A stretch of DNA of 64,000 nt, taken from Xestospongia muta (lineage: Eukaryota > Porifera > Demospongiae > Haplosclerida > Petrosiidae). Made by a program: the position numbers and the translations under genes. Under the pieces are notes generated by a model. The model did not search any database, was not told the DNA's origin, and saw only the letters and a list, made by a program, of their open reading frames with translations. Where the stretch lies: positions 4,702,643 to 4,766,642 of the forward strand of contig OY848927.1 in NCBI GenBank assembly GCA_963693285.1, given 5' to 3'. Position 1 is the first letter of the stretch. Every line of letters starts with the position of its first letter. Below, one piece after another: positions 34,827-47,964 of this stretch.

Positions 34827-36384
34827 CTAACTGTATTCTAACTGCTGTACCCATCGTCCTATAGTTCCAAATAATACACAGGCTGAAAAATAGATGGACC
34901 ATGTTCTAGGATAAAGGAAGTCATTGCCAACAAGATGCCTGTAAAAAGAGAGAGAAAGAGTCAAACATATTAATCCCTGATCTAATGTTTTGGGATTTAC
35001 ATCACATATCATAGAGGCTTGACTAACCTAGTGGCTTTGTATTTGAAGAGACATTGTGTAACAGAGGCAAAGAAGAGAGTGAGAAGAAGATTGAACACAA
35101 GACCAGAACGTGAGCGATCAAAAAGCCACCACATTCCAATAGCCAATGCCATTACAGTTACAAAGAGCTCTAAATAGCTCGAAAAGTAGATTTTCTAAGT
35201 TCTGAGTTAAAGTAATAGTACAGTGATACGTAGTATGTAAAATAAATTGTTGGATACAGTGCTAGCTTGGTATATCCCAACAAAGACAGCAACACAGCGG
35301 ATGACCATAGCACCATCAGGAGGATCTCCTTTAGGTTCTGATGTGATGTAAGGATAAAGAAGGCCTAAGATAAAAGAAAACATAGGACTGTAAGTAAAGT
35401 GATTCTGTTGTGGAGATCTTGAAAATCAGTACTCAATTTAGCTAAGATAGAATACCTCCTTCACAGATTATATCATTATATTGCAGATAATGTTGACAAT
35501 ATGTAAGGTGGTCTGTGTGTATCTGAGTATATTATATATGTATAGATGAACCTACCGACACATGTAGCGGCAATTCCACTGACCGGTACCAACCAAGAGG
35601 TGGCAAATTGACTCTCTACTTGAAGCATATCTAATGCCATACGTAAGACAGCCCCTGTAATTAGTAGGGAATTACAATTAAATAAACCTATGATGTAAAC
35701 AACTTAATATTAAGCTACTGCCCTGTTACAACATCTATGTTACCTCCACTGGAGTCTTACATTCTTAGGATTTCAAAAAATTAATGACAGCTTAGATAAC
35801 TTTTTAAATTAGTCTCATGGAGTCAAACCATTCCTATTTTAGAATGGCAAGGGTCTGGTTAGTCTCGTGTGGCCAGACATTTAAGGAAAGTTATGCGATT
35901 AGGGTCTGGTCTAAAATGAGACCAATGTTGTCTCCAGCGATCAGATTAAGATTATATAACCAAGTCTCAAAAAAAAATCTTATCAGTTTACAATCCATAC
36001 AAGATTGTAGAGGAGGTAACATGGACATTGTAACAAGCCAATAGCTAAATCAGGTGAGTAGATATCTGAACGTAAGAGATAAGTCAATCTATTTTAAGAT
36101 CCTTCCCCTTGTAGGGTAGGAATGGTCTGGCTACATAAGAGTATTCTCAACTATGGACAACATATAATAGAGTAACTATACAACACTCATTACAATATTA
36201 CAGCATACCAAACATAAACAGCAAACTATATCTCTCTGCAGACAACTTGAGCATTTTACAATCTACTAGTAAGAGCTTACTTCGTACCTATTGCAAACAG
36301 CGTCACTGCTCGTGACATTAGAGCACAAAACATCCCATTTGTGGACTCTTTCGAATTCGTTTCCCAGCGAGGTGGTAACATCAT
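34827..36384 (-). CDS. INSIG: INSIG (insulin-induced gene) homolog
   Basis: Five exons (36288-36384, 35556-35654, 35258-35364, 35028-35194, 34827-34938) give 193 residues; INSIG2 is 225. INSIG is a six-span ER membrane protein that holds SCAP-SREBP in the ER when sterols are high and promotes HMG-CoA reductase degradation. The match is clear: GIAATCVGLLYPYIT, VIRCVAVFVGIYQAS, ALAIGMWWLFDRSRSG and NDFLYPRTWSIYFSACVLFG, then GTIGR. The Asp of FDRSRSG, needed for SCAP binding in the human protein, is conserved. The N-terminus is short: MMLPPRW and a few residues before the first span. Intron 1 carries a MITE-like element. It lies 118 bp downstream of the SENP stop codon on the same strand. Confidence 0.93.
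35812..36141. mobile_element. MITE-like element with about 41-bp imperfect terminal inverted repeats
   Basis: The left end (35812-35852, GTCTCATGGAGTCAAACCAT...) and right end (36101-36141, ...GGAATGGTCTGGCTACATAA) are imperfect inverted repeats over about 41 bp, roughly two thirds identical by eye. The 330-bp interior has no transposase frame. Internal copies of AGGGTCTGGT and GTCTCGTGTGGCCAGAC repeat the same words. No clear target-site duplication is visible. It sits in INSIG intron 1. Confidence 0.6.
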
Positions 36385-36501
36385 TATATTCTCACAAGAT
36401 ATATCACCCCATTCTTCCTGCCATCAGCTAATAACATGCCACACCCCCAATAATGATAGAAATTTAAATTTTTAAAGAAACAATCTGTTGAAGGTAACTC
36501 T

Positions 36502-39828
<3,327 letters not shown>

Positions 39829-39975
39829 GTTTGAGAGAATGAGAGATCATCCAACTAAATTTGAGACAATGTTAAGATCCGAGCTATGAAAGAATGAAGA
39901 GGACTGAAGTATTTTAACCCCTTGACAACAGACTAAAATTTATTAACCCTTTAATAACTTGATTATCTTCACATC
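39829..39975. promoter_or_regulatory. Putative bidirectional promoter, SENP / KAT14
   Basis: 147 bp separate the SENP start codon (39828, minus) from the KAT14 start codon (39976, plus). A shared core promoter is inferred from spacing; no specific motif recognised. Confidence 0.45.
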
Positions 39976-42363
39976 ATGACAAGGTGTGGTTATTGTGCTA
40001 TAGACACAACTGCTGACACGAAATACCTGCCACTACAATGTCGAGTTTGTGACAAAGTATTTCATTTAGATTGTCTTCAATGTGAGAGACCTCCAGCACT
40101 TTATGGAGACCAGCTATTTGATTTCTGCTGCTCTTTTTGCAATCCTCATGGTTCCGATCAATGGACACGGCTCACACTCAATTGGTGGGGATCAAATCAC
40201 GTACTCTTATCATATGTATTAATTGCATTTTTAGGGTTCATGTTATTCATTTAGCACTTTACAATCTAAAATTGACTGAAGAAGGAAGACAAGGTTACTT
40301 TCGATGGAATACAGGCATTTGTAAATACATTGAGGTAAAATGCATTTGTCATTAATTTGTTAATTACCTGGCAAATTCCCTTACAAAATTTAACCCCTAA
40401 TTTTTTTTTCACAAATAAAACACTCAATAGCATACTCTAATGTAATGAGTGCACAATTATGGAATAAGAATGAATAGATATACTTATACTAGTGTGAATG
40501 GTGAAAACGATCTTTTAGCTTTGACTTAAAAATTGAAATTGAGTCACACGATTTAATTTCATGAGGTAGAGAATTCCAGAGAGAAGAAGAAGAGGGAATG
40601 AAAGAGTAAAGGGCAACTGATGAATGACAAAAAGCGATTGAGATGTTGTTAGTATGGTACTTGACTCTAGTGTTATGACACACCTACTTTATCACTATGA
40701 ATTGAAGTTTTGATTACAATGAATTTCATCAATGCTGGAAGTTCAGTACCACTATTCAAAAAAAAATTATTTTAGTAGTTTATTAGTACATAATAGAATA
40801 GATCAGTTACATTTATAAACAAGCTAGTTTCTTGACCAAAGAGCTATCATTTTTCTCACTTTCCAAATCAGATAACTCTGTTTACTTATTGTAGTCCAAG
40901 TGGTCTCAATTGATGCCTTATCGTCACAAAACTTCATCATGGCAATGCACTGTAGCAGGTATACTCTCCGTTAATTGCCCCTCCCTGTTTTGTTCAGGGA
41001 CACAGACTCTTGGGGAAAGTGGTTGGTGGTCGTTGCAACAAATGACACCACCAAAACTAAAAGATGTTTTGAAGTCATTATCAGGTATTGTACATTGTCC
41101 AGTTGTTGTATTATTGTGTGGAACTTCTCTGACAAGAATACTTATTTGTTATCTATTTTTGTAGGTGATCGTACTCGTAAGAACAAACAGGTTGACTTGT
41201 CTGGTTCGACTAGTTCCACTTCTCTTCCTGTTACCTCACAATCCATTGCAGAAATGGTTTCCTTATCAAGAAAGCGATTATCAGAAGATGAAGAAAGTCT
41301 ATCTGCTAAAAAATTAAAAGAAGACAAATACACTTCAGACCAACCTAGTCCATCATTGTCTTCTGCTTCAACTGATGTTACTCCAATATTGCCTCTAACA
41401 GAACGTCAGGAGATGATTTTATTAAATCACTTGTCACATTTCTCGTCAACTGCACGTAAAGAACCTTGTACTGCTCGTTTACTTTGTAAACTAAAAGTTC
41501 GAGAAAAGAAAAGAGAATTGGGACTACCCATCTTCAATCTTGATAAATACATCTCACAGTCCTTAGCAGGGACAGAAATGTATGTCAGTTCAGACCAAAT
41601 GGAGTTACCTGTACCAATAAAGAAACTAGCAGATGTTGCTAATGATAGCAAGTCTGACCCAGATACTTCTCTGCCAGTATCTACAATTGGTAAAGCAAGA
41701 TCTATTTTAAGAAGGCTATCTGTACAGCAAATACCAGTCTTATCAAGAAGTCATGCCATAAAGAAAAGAACTTCAAACAAAATAGATAAGCATATAATTA
41801 GTCCATATACATCTCGTATCTTAACACCATTCATTTTTAAAAGCAGTGAATTTTTACCGCCGAAAGTACAAATTTTAAAGGAGTTGGTCTCCAAATTATC
41901 TCCAGATACACCTTACAAAGTAAAACATGTCTCTTTCTGCTATTTTCAAGAACAACATCTTCCTTCCATTAACAGTTTAATATCGTATTTTTTCTGGTCT
42001 GTAGATTTGACTGAGTATCTACAATATCCAGACTTTACTGTGGTAGTGCTGTACGAGAAACTGGTTATAGGGTGTGGTTTTATGACACCAGATGTTAAGA
42101 TCAGTGAAGCTTACATTCCATTTCTTCTGGTACATCCTGACTTCCAACGTTGTGGAATTGGTAAAATAATGCTGTACCACTTGATACAATCATGTCAAGG
42201 TAAAGATGTTACACTACATGTATCGGTAGACAATCCAGCTATGTTACTCTACCAGAAATTTGGGTTTAAGGTTGAACAGTACTGTATGGACTTTTATGAT
42301 AAGTATTATCCTCCCAATTACCATTTGTCTAAACATGCATTTCTTATGAGACTTCGACGATGA
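39976..42363 (+). CDS. KAT14: KAT14 / CSRP2BP, ATAC-complex GNAT acetyltransferase
   Basis: Four exons (39976-40184, 40235-40334, 40895-41084, 41165-42363) give 565 residues. The N-terminus is a Cys-rich zinc-finger-like module (CGYCAIDTT, LQCRVCDKVFHLDCLQC, ERPPALYGDQLFDFCCSFC). A conserved winged-helix-like block follows (VIHLALYNLKLTEEGRQGYF, SSWQCTVAGILSV, GESGWWSLQQMTPPKLKDV), then a disordered basic linker. The C-terminal GNAT domain has the acetyl-CoA loop RCGIGKIMLYHLIQ and LHVSVDNPAMLLYQKFGFK, then FYDKYYPP and KHAFLMRLRR, closely following vertebrate KAT14. It is a subunit of the ATAC histone-acetyltransferase coactivator. The frame around 40955-41000 looks intron-like (GTATAC...TTCAG) but is coding. 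Intron 2 holds a retrotransposon fragment. Confidence 0.93.
40489..40683 (-). mobile_element. Non-LTR retrotransposon reverse-transcriptase remnant
   Basis: A minus-strand 64-codon frame inside KAT14 intron 2 reads NTRVKYHTNNISIAFCHSSV and then YSFIPSSSSLWNSLPHEIKS followed by SIFKSKLKDRFH. The spaced pattern F/S-x-x-P...LWNSLP.EI......S.FK..L matches the C-terminal thumb region of CR1/jockey-like reverse transcriptases. No catalytic YxDD segment or other domains remain, so it is a dead 5'-truncated or decayed insertion. Confidence 0.72.
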
Positions 42364-42463
42364 TAAATTGAGCATTTTTGAATTGCTATTGAATTTTTAT
42401 TTCAATTTATGATAATAAAAATAACGATAAAAAATTTATCAAAATAAGTAAATTTAATTTTAG

Positions 42464-42949
42464 TTACAAACTCTTGATCATTTGCACACATTCTAAAGAT
42501 GCACACTCGCCAGAACATCTCTGTGTATCTTTTATCCTCACAAATCCATATCTTTCGTAAAATCCAACTGCATTTTTGCTGGAAAACACCAAAAGTTTTT
42601 TGTACTCGACACTCCTTTCCAATGTAGTCAGCAATAGTTGACCAATGCCATGCTTGACTTCAGCTGGAGCTATATAAAGTGCTTTGACTTCATAATCACA
42701 GTCTGCATCTTCAGTTCTACCAATGTGACCAAAGCCAATGACCTCATTACCTCTCTCGACTACATAAACTCTTCCTTCTTTGAATGACTTACTGTATCGT
42801 TCATGGGATTGCCTCTCTGTCCATAGTTTAATTTCTTCAGCTTTATAATGAGAGGCACAGATCTCTTTGATGGAACTGATATGGACACTGTGAATGGCTG
42901 GGATGTCGGATTCGCAAGCTAATCTCACAGTGACTCCTTCAGTCTCCAT
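42464..42949 (-). CDS. GNAT-family N-acetyltransferase, intronless
   Basis: A single 161-codon frame. The GNAT fold is shown by an N-terminal VTVRLACESDIPAIHSVHIS, the beta-4 strand RVYVVERGNEVIGFGHIG, the acetyl-CoA-binding region VKALYIAPAEVKHGIGQLLL (Q/RxxGxG/A type: KHGIGQ) and the C-terminal AVGFYERYGFVRI. These features resemble small bacterial YafP/PhnO-like acetyltransferases of unknown substrate. It is intronless and converges on KAT14 (101 bp between stops). Substrate and pathway cannot be read from sequence. It may be an ancient acquisition from bacteria, but its base composition looks like the host's. Confidence 0.85.
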   Translation of the reverse strand: METEGVTVRLACESDIPAIHSVHISSIKEICASHYKAEEIKLWTERQSHERYSKSFKEGRVYVVERGNEVIGFGHIGRTEDADCDYEVKALYIAPAEVKHGIGQLLLTTLERSVEYKKLLVFSSKNAVGFYERYGFVRIKDTQRCSGECASLECVQMIKSL

Positions 42950-43120
42950 TTGCTGTATAACTCCGCCCCTACTTTTTGCATTACGCGAACTACCTCAGCG
43001 TTACCGCATCAGTACAAACTTTTAAAAATAAATTTTTGAGATTATTATAAAAATTAATTTGTTAAAGTTGCACAATGATAATATATTTCACACATTATTT
43101 TTCAAGTTTCAGATTAACAA

Positions 43121-46100
43121 CTAATCTATATTTTCATCACTGATATCATCAACGCTTCTAATCAAAGCATAGCTATTGTCAAAAACAACTGTTGACTCAT
43201 CATAATACTCCTTCCTTTTGCATTTGCAGTGACAACTTGCTTTCTTGAGCTTCTCAAAGATTTTTTGTTTGTAACACTCATATATGAGACATCCAGAGAT
43301 CCAAAATGCAGGAAGAAGAACTAAAACATATTGAGTAATATATCCTCTAAGAGAAGGCTCGCTACCTGCTACCGTCAAATAGTATTGATACATACTGAAG
43401 CTGAGAATAATTGCCAACAAGAGGAAAAAACAAGCATCAACAACATTGTGTAGATGTTTCTTGTATGGCTGAAATAGAAGGAAAAAAACTGCCGTCAGTA
43501 CACTGAGAATAAGTTGAAGTTGAAACTGAACCATGAAATTATCAGATGCTATATATACAACCAAATAGAATAGTCTCAAGATCAAGTAGGCACCAGCAAC
43601 CCAACGAAAATCATGCACACTCCATGAGGACAGACATCCACAGTAACCGTGGCAACAGTTTAATTTGCAGCTCAGATTTTGTTTTGGAGTATTGAATTTA
43701 AAATGATATTTGAATTTGTCTTGATGAGTACAGCAACCTAAAGGAATCGTTATGTCTGTCTCGTCATCTTTGTCCACACTTCGAAACAAATCACAAACCT
43801 TGTTACTATCAGAAGGAGCTTTGAATGGATATTGAAAATTGTACAGCAACCAGTTCAGAAAGCCACCATTATTTTGTGGATTGTCATATCGACATAATAT
43901 CAAAATAAGAGGTACAATAAACAGAAGAAGACTACTGCTGATAAACACAGGGAATGCGTAATGTTGATGAACAATGTCTTTATAAAGTATACTTCCGTCA
44001 AAGTAAAGAACATAATTAATACGATGACCACTAACATTGTAGAATGGTGTAGGTGCTATCAAATAAGTAGTGATCACAGCTATTTTAGAATAGGAGAGAA
44101 TTATAAAAGCAACCAAAGCATTCTTAGCATTTTCTTTTAAAGTACTGAATGAACCAGAAAAACATGAGCAAGCCTTTCTGATGATTCCCAAACAGCATAC
44201 AGGTACTTTCATCACAAGATCAATCCAGTAGATTATTAATACTACAAAGACGATTAGAAAGGGCAGAAATGCTATTACGTATTCTATCACTAGAATATCA
44301 AGTCCATTTGTATTTGGATGGAGACAAAAGAGGGGAAAACAGGTACTGCAAACGTCCAAGTTCCACACACTGTAAATTATTGTGTATATATTTTCGAGTG
44401 TCTCTTCCAGTTGTGTTGAGTTTTTTAAAATGTCACGAAATGGAATGGTGTCACCGCCATCAAGAGGGATGGCTGTTGTGAGAATTTGAGCATAAAATAT
44501 GGCTCCATTTAATAATCCAGATGTTACAGAAAAGTTAAAAAGATAAATACCTAGAAATAACGTAAGAGGAAGACAAACTTTTAAAAGTATGAAAAAGATC
44601 CAGTGATACTTGGCATGTACGTCTGTACACTTCACACATTCATAGTCATATGAGTTGACAGCTACAGTAAAACCCTCTTTACACTGGCTACAGAACGTGC
44701 CATCTCGATTGTTTGAGGCACAGAAACGTTTTTGAACATCTTCAAATGATTCACCCAACTCAACATGACTACCAGAATGATCGTAATGACAGAACCTGCA
44801 AAGACCAATCACTATATTATTGTTTACTGCATTATGATGTCCTATCCAATAACCCCGCAGAATAGTGGAACTAAATGTGCTATTGTAACATCGTATATAA
44901 TAGTGAAAGTTTCCATTACATACACATGATCCGAGATCAGCTGATAAGGTCAGGCCAGGGGGGCATTCCTGAAATTCCACACTCAAATTGGTTCTTAAAA
45001 CACGAGGGCCAAATGTTTCCATTGCTAATGTGTTGTTTACGATTTCATGATTTTTTTGATATAAAACAATTGAGTCACTGGAGATGTATTGATATCTCTC
45101 ATCCACCTTTATATTTTGTGGTGAATTGGAAGTTGCAGATAAAACTAATATATTTGTAACATCAACTTGCTGGTCATCGTAAACAGTGATTTTCAGTGGC
45201 GTATTTTTACCTGGAATTACTTTTAGAACATTTTCAGATTTACGTAAGTGTGCTGGGTCAGTTTTAATCTGCTCACTACAATTGGAATTGTCATAGTTCC
45301 ATTTGTTGGACCAACAAAAAACATCCTGTGAAAGATTTCCTACAGATGCCTGTCCATACACTCTACCCCATAGACATGGCAAAACAGTAGTTGTGAAAAT
45401 TGAGTTTGGTATACCATTAGCTGTGTTATCAGAAAAGAAGAAAGATGTTTCCCAAACATAAGGGCTTGTTATTATATTGAAGTACCGGATGAAACAATTA
45501 CGAGACGATATCAATTCACGACCATCAGGATAGTAAGCAAACATAGCTCCACCCAAGTTTGAAGCCGAATTGTTGGTAAAGTTAAAAGTAGTATTATAGT
45601 GAACCAATAAAAACGCATACCCTGCAAAATAAATTGCTGCACCATCACGACCCGTGTTGCCATTAAAAATTGCAACAGTAGAATTAGAAAAATTAATCCT
45701 AGTATTAGCAACAACAATTCCTGATCCATCATAGTTGTTTTCAAATAAAATTGATTCCTTAAATGTAATAGGAATAGAGTCGGTATAAAGTGCTCCATAG
45801 CCTAACATGGAAGGATTGTACATAACTGAGTTACACACAAACGTACTACTTGTTATCACAACTTCAAGGAGAACTCCATTTGAGTGCAAGCGAAGCACAG
45901 AGAGATCTAGACCTGAGCCGATTCTAGCAACATTCTTAAGCCAGCGACAGCTTTCAAAGCTAAGTTTGTTGGTTGAGTAGACAATACCATACTCTCTTGT
46001 ACCAAGAAAAGATACACCACCACCCCACTCTGCCTTGTTATTTTCAATTAAGCTATCAATTACAGCAATCTTATTGTTTTGTAGTGAACTAACTGACAAT

Positions 46101-47104
46101 TCTACCACCCCATCCAAAGAAATAAAACTTAAATGGATCCCACCACCACTTTTGATAGCCACATTTCCAGAGAAAGTATTCTGTTTAGTCAAAGTGATAC
46201 TGTTATTGTAGCTACTATCTTGGAATTCAAGGAACAAACCTCCTCCAAAAACAGCTTGGTTATCTTTGAATGTGTTATTTTCAATTAACATTGTATTCGA
46301 GTTAGCTTTTCCTTTAAAGTATATAGACAATCCTCCTCCTCGACCAAAGGCATCATGATATATCCGATTAGGTACAATGAATGTTGATCTGTTATAATAA
46401 ATCCTAGCTATGTTGTTTTCAAACCAATTACCTTTAATAAGAAAGATGGCATTAGATATACTCTCAGAATGGACATCAGATCCATTTATACAAGAGGCGT
46501 TTCCAGGATGGCAATAGGGGAACTCGATATACACTCCTCCTCCCTGCTCTTGAGACCCACCAGGATTATTCTTGAAAGTACAGTTTGCAATAACATTACT
46601 ACCGATAACACCATACATTTGTATAGCAATACCCAAAGACTCACGAACAATCACATCCTCCATTGTAATATTAGATGACCACAAAAAGTAAAGAGATGCA
46701 TTAAATTTAGAAAACACAAGTTGTTCATTTCTCGATTCGCCAAAATCTCGACTTGTGCTGAAGTGTTTTCTGCCGCAACCAACAAATTCCAGACCTCTAA
46801 TGGTCATATTGTGAACATTTTGAAAGGCTATTCCAGTGCCCCCCCTTGCACAATTGATGACAACAATGCCTTCTCCGTATTTTTCTAAAGTGATATGACT
46901 CACAGAGTCAAAAGTGACATTCAGAACATCGTAATTTCCTGAATAGATGAGCACACTAGTATTAGTATTAGCGGATTCTAAAGCAGAGGTCAAGTTAGTG
47001 ACACAGTTCGGACAGCCTGAAGTATCACGAGAGACACGAAGAACAACGTGGGAGTCTGTTATTAACAAAAGAAGCGACAAGAGAAGTATACTGTTCTGCA
47101 GCAT
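43121..47104 (-). CDS. Pmp-like right-handed beta-helix protein with Cys-rich module and multi-TM C-terminus
   Basis: A single 1,327-codon frame without introns. A signal peptide (MLQNSILLLSLLLLITDS) leads to about 640 residues of right-handed beta-helix rungs: recurring Asn/Gly-rich strands such as GNVAIKSGGGIHLSF, NKAEWGGGVSFLG and NNSASNLGGAMFAY. These GGA/I-rich repeats are typical of polymorphic-membrane-protein-like adhesins and extracellular beta-helices. A Cys-rich EGF-like section follows (CPPGLTLSADLGSCVCNGNF, DGTFCSQCKEGFTVA), then about eight or nine hydrophobic helices from WIFFILLKVCLPLTLFLGIY to YVLVLLPAFWISGCLIYECY, and a short charged cytoplasmic tail. The topology suggests a surface receptor or adhesin with a very large ectodomain carrying many N-glycosylation sites. 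Function unknown. The intronless state contrasts with surrounding genes. Confidence 0.85.
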   Translation of the reverse strand: MLQNSILLLSLLLLITDSHVVLRVSRDTSGCPNCVTNLTSALESANTNTSVLIYSGNYDVLNVTFDSVSHITLEKYGEGIVVINCARGGTGIAFQNVHNMTIRGLEFVGCGRKHFSTSRDFGESRNEQLVFSKFNASLYFLWSSNITMEDVIVRESLGIAIQMYGVIGSNVIANCTFKNNPGGSQEQGGGVYIEFPYCHPGNASCINGSDVHSESISNAIFLIKGNWFENNIARIYYNRSTFIVPNRIYHDAFGRGGGLSIYFKGKANSNTMLIENNTFKDNQAVFGGGLFLEFQDSSYNNSITLTKQNTFSGNVAIKSGGGIHLSFISLDGVVELSVSSLQNNKIAVIDSLIENNKAEWGGGVSFLGTREYGIVYSTNKLSFESCRWLKNVARIGSGLDLSVLRLHSNGVLLEVVITSSTFVCNSVMYNPSMLGYGALYTDSIPITFKESILFENNYDGSGIVVANTRINFSNSTVAIFNGNTGRDGAAIYFAGYAFLLVHYNTTFNFTNNSASNLGGAMFAYYPDGRELISSRNCFIRYFNIITSPYVWETSFFFSDNTANGIPNSIFTTTVLPCLWGRVYGQASVGNLSQDVFCWSNKWNYDNSNCSEQIKTDPAHLRKSENVLKVIPGKNTPLKITVYDDQQVDVTNILVLSATSNSPQNIKVDERYQYISSDSIVLYQKNHEIVNNTLAMETFGPRVLRTNLSVEFQECPPGLTLSADLGSCVCNGNFHYYIRCYNSTFSSTILRGYWIGHHNAVNNNIVIGLCRFCHYDHSGSHVELGESFEDVQKRFCASNNRDGTFCSQCKEGFTVAVNSYDYECVKCTDVHAKYHWIFFILLKVCLPLTLFLGIYLFNFSVTSGLLNGAIFYAQILTTAIPLDGGDTIPFRDILKNSTQLEETLENIYTIIYSVWNLDVCSTCFPLFCLHPNTNGLDILVIEYVIAFLPFLIVFVVLIIYWIDLVMKVPVCCLGIIRKACSCFSGSFSTLKENAKNALVAFIILSYSKIAVITTYLIAPTPFYNVSGHRINYVLYFDGSILYKDIVHQHYAFPVFISSSLLLFIVPLILILCRYDNPQNNGGFLNWLLYNFQYPFKAPSDSNKVCDLFRSVDKDDETDITIPLGCCTHQDKFKYHFKFNTPKQNLSCKLNCCHGYCGCLSSWSVHDFRWVAGAYLILRLFYLVVYIASDNFMVQFQLQLILSVLTAVFFLLFQPYKKHLHNVVDACFFLLLAIILSFSMYQYYLTVAGSEPSLRGYITQYVLVLLPAFWISGCLIYECYKQKIFEKLKKASCHCKCKRKEYYDESTVVFDNSYALIRSVDDISDENID

Positions 47105-47291
47105 TGCCCTTCAAGTTATTAAAATATTAATAATATTTATTATTAACAATAACTAGTTATTAAAATTAATTAATAAACATTGTTTAATAAGATAATTATT
47201 AAAGTTTTCATTGCATACAACAATAATAAATAATAAATCGTTACAATAATAACTTAAGATGACTTTTAAATTATTAAGAATACTCTTTGAA

Positions 47292-47964
47292 CTAACCAAA
47301 AGAACAGGTTGAGAATTTGCTTGCGATAAAGTCAGATACTTCTGGAGTCACTGAATTATCACTTATAATGTTTAAATGTATCCAATCACAATGATCATCC
47401 ATTTGTACATGTCCACAGTCATGTCCCTTTGATGTTAATGTCCTAAGAAATGAAGTAGCTGCCTCTTCGAGATCAATGAGTAAGCTCAGCTTATTTAAGT
47501 ACTTACTGCAGTCATTCAGATTGCTAATATTCAACTAAATTAAAATAAAGATTTTATTATCATAAGACCTCTATGTTATCAAGATGATGTGGTGTTTCAC
47601 TTACCAATTTACAAGTCTCATTCATCAATTTGCTCATTACAATCTTTGCAGTTGCGCATTTTACTGGATCAAAAGATTCTATCTCTTCTGACAATTTTTC
47701 CTGTTGTTTTTTAAATTTGATAACATCTTTAAGGAAATGTAGCTTCTTCTCTTCAATACCAATCTCTTTATTCTAAAGAAATAATTTCACAATGGCAGCA
47801 TTTAAAACACACACACTCACTGTAAATTTTTTAAATACAGACAGGCCAGTGATTAGTGTTTTAAAGGAGCTATCATTAGCTTGGAAACAAGGTTTTGACC
47901 AGACAGCAGGTACTAGCAAAATAGTGGACAACAAAACGACTATTATATATCGGAGAACAATCAT
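47292..47964 (-). CDS. Small secreted helical protein, unrecognised family
   Basis: Three exons (47821-47964, 47605-47772, 47292-47534), all joined in phase 0, give 184 residues. There is a signal peptide (MIVLRYIIVVLLSTILLVP, then AVWSKPC). The mature chain is predicted by eye to be mostly amphipathic helix (IGIEEKKLHFLKDVIKFKKQ, KLMNETCKLLNISNLNDC, NKLSLLIDLEEAATSFLRTL), with seven cysteines and N-glycosylation sequons at NDS, NET and NIS. It ends SKFSTCSFG. I do not recognise the family. Secreted helical bundle with phase-0 introns recalls helical cytokines, but no sequence match is claimed. Confidence 0.7.

Noticed and set aside
40949..41003. Apparent GTATAC...TTCAG intron within KAT14 exon 3
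   Set aside because: The read-through translation (TVAGILSVNCPSLFCSGTQ) matches the conserved KAT14 sequence and the frame sum works only without splicing.
42464..42949. Contaminating bacterial DNA
   Set aside because: The GNAT gene is flanked on both sides by host genes with spliceosomal introns at 100-170 bp distance and shares the host's AT-rich composition.
45511..45798. Minus-strand 95-codon frame inside the beta-helix gene
   Set aside because: Shadow frame of the 1,327-codon gene; it has no features of its own.
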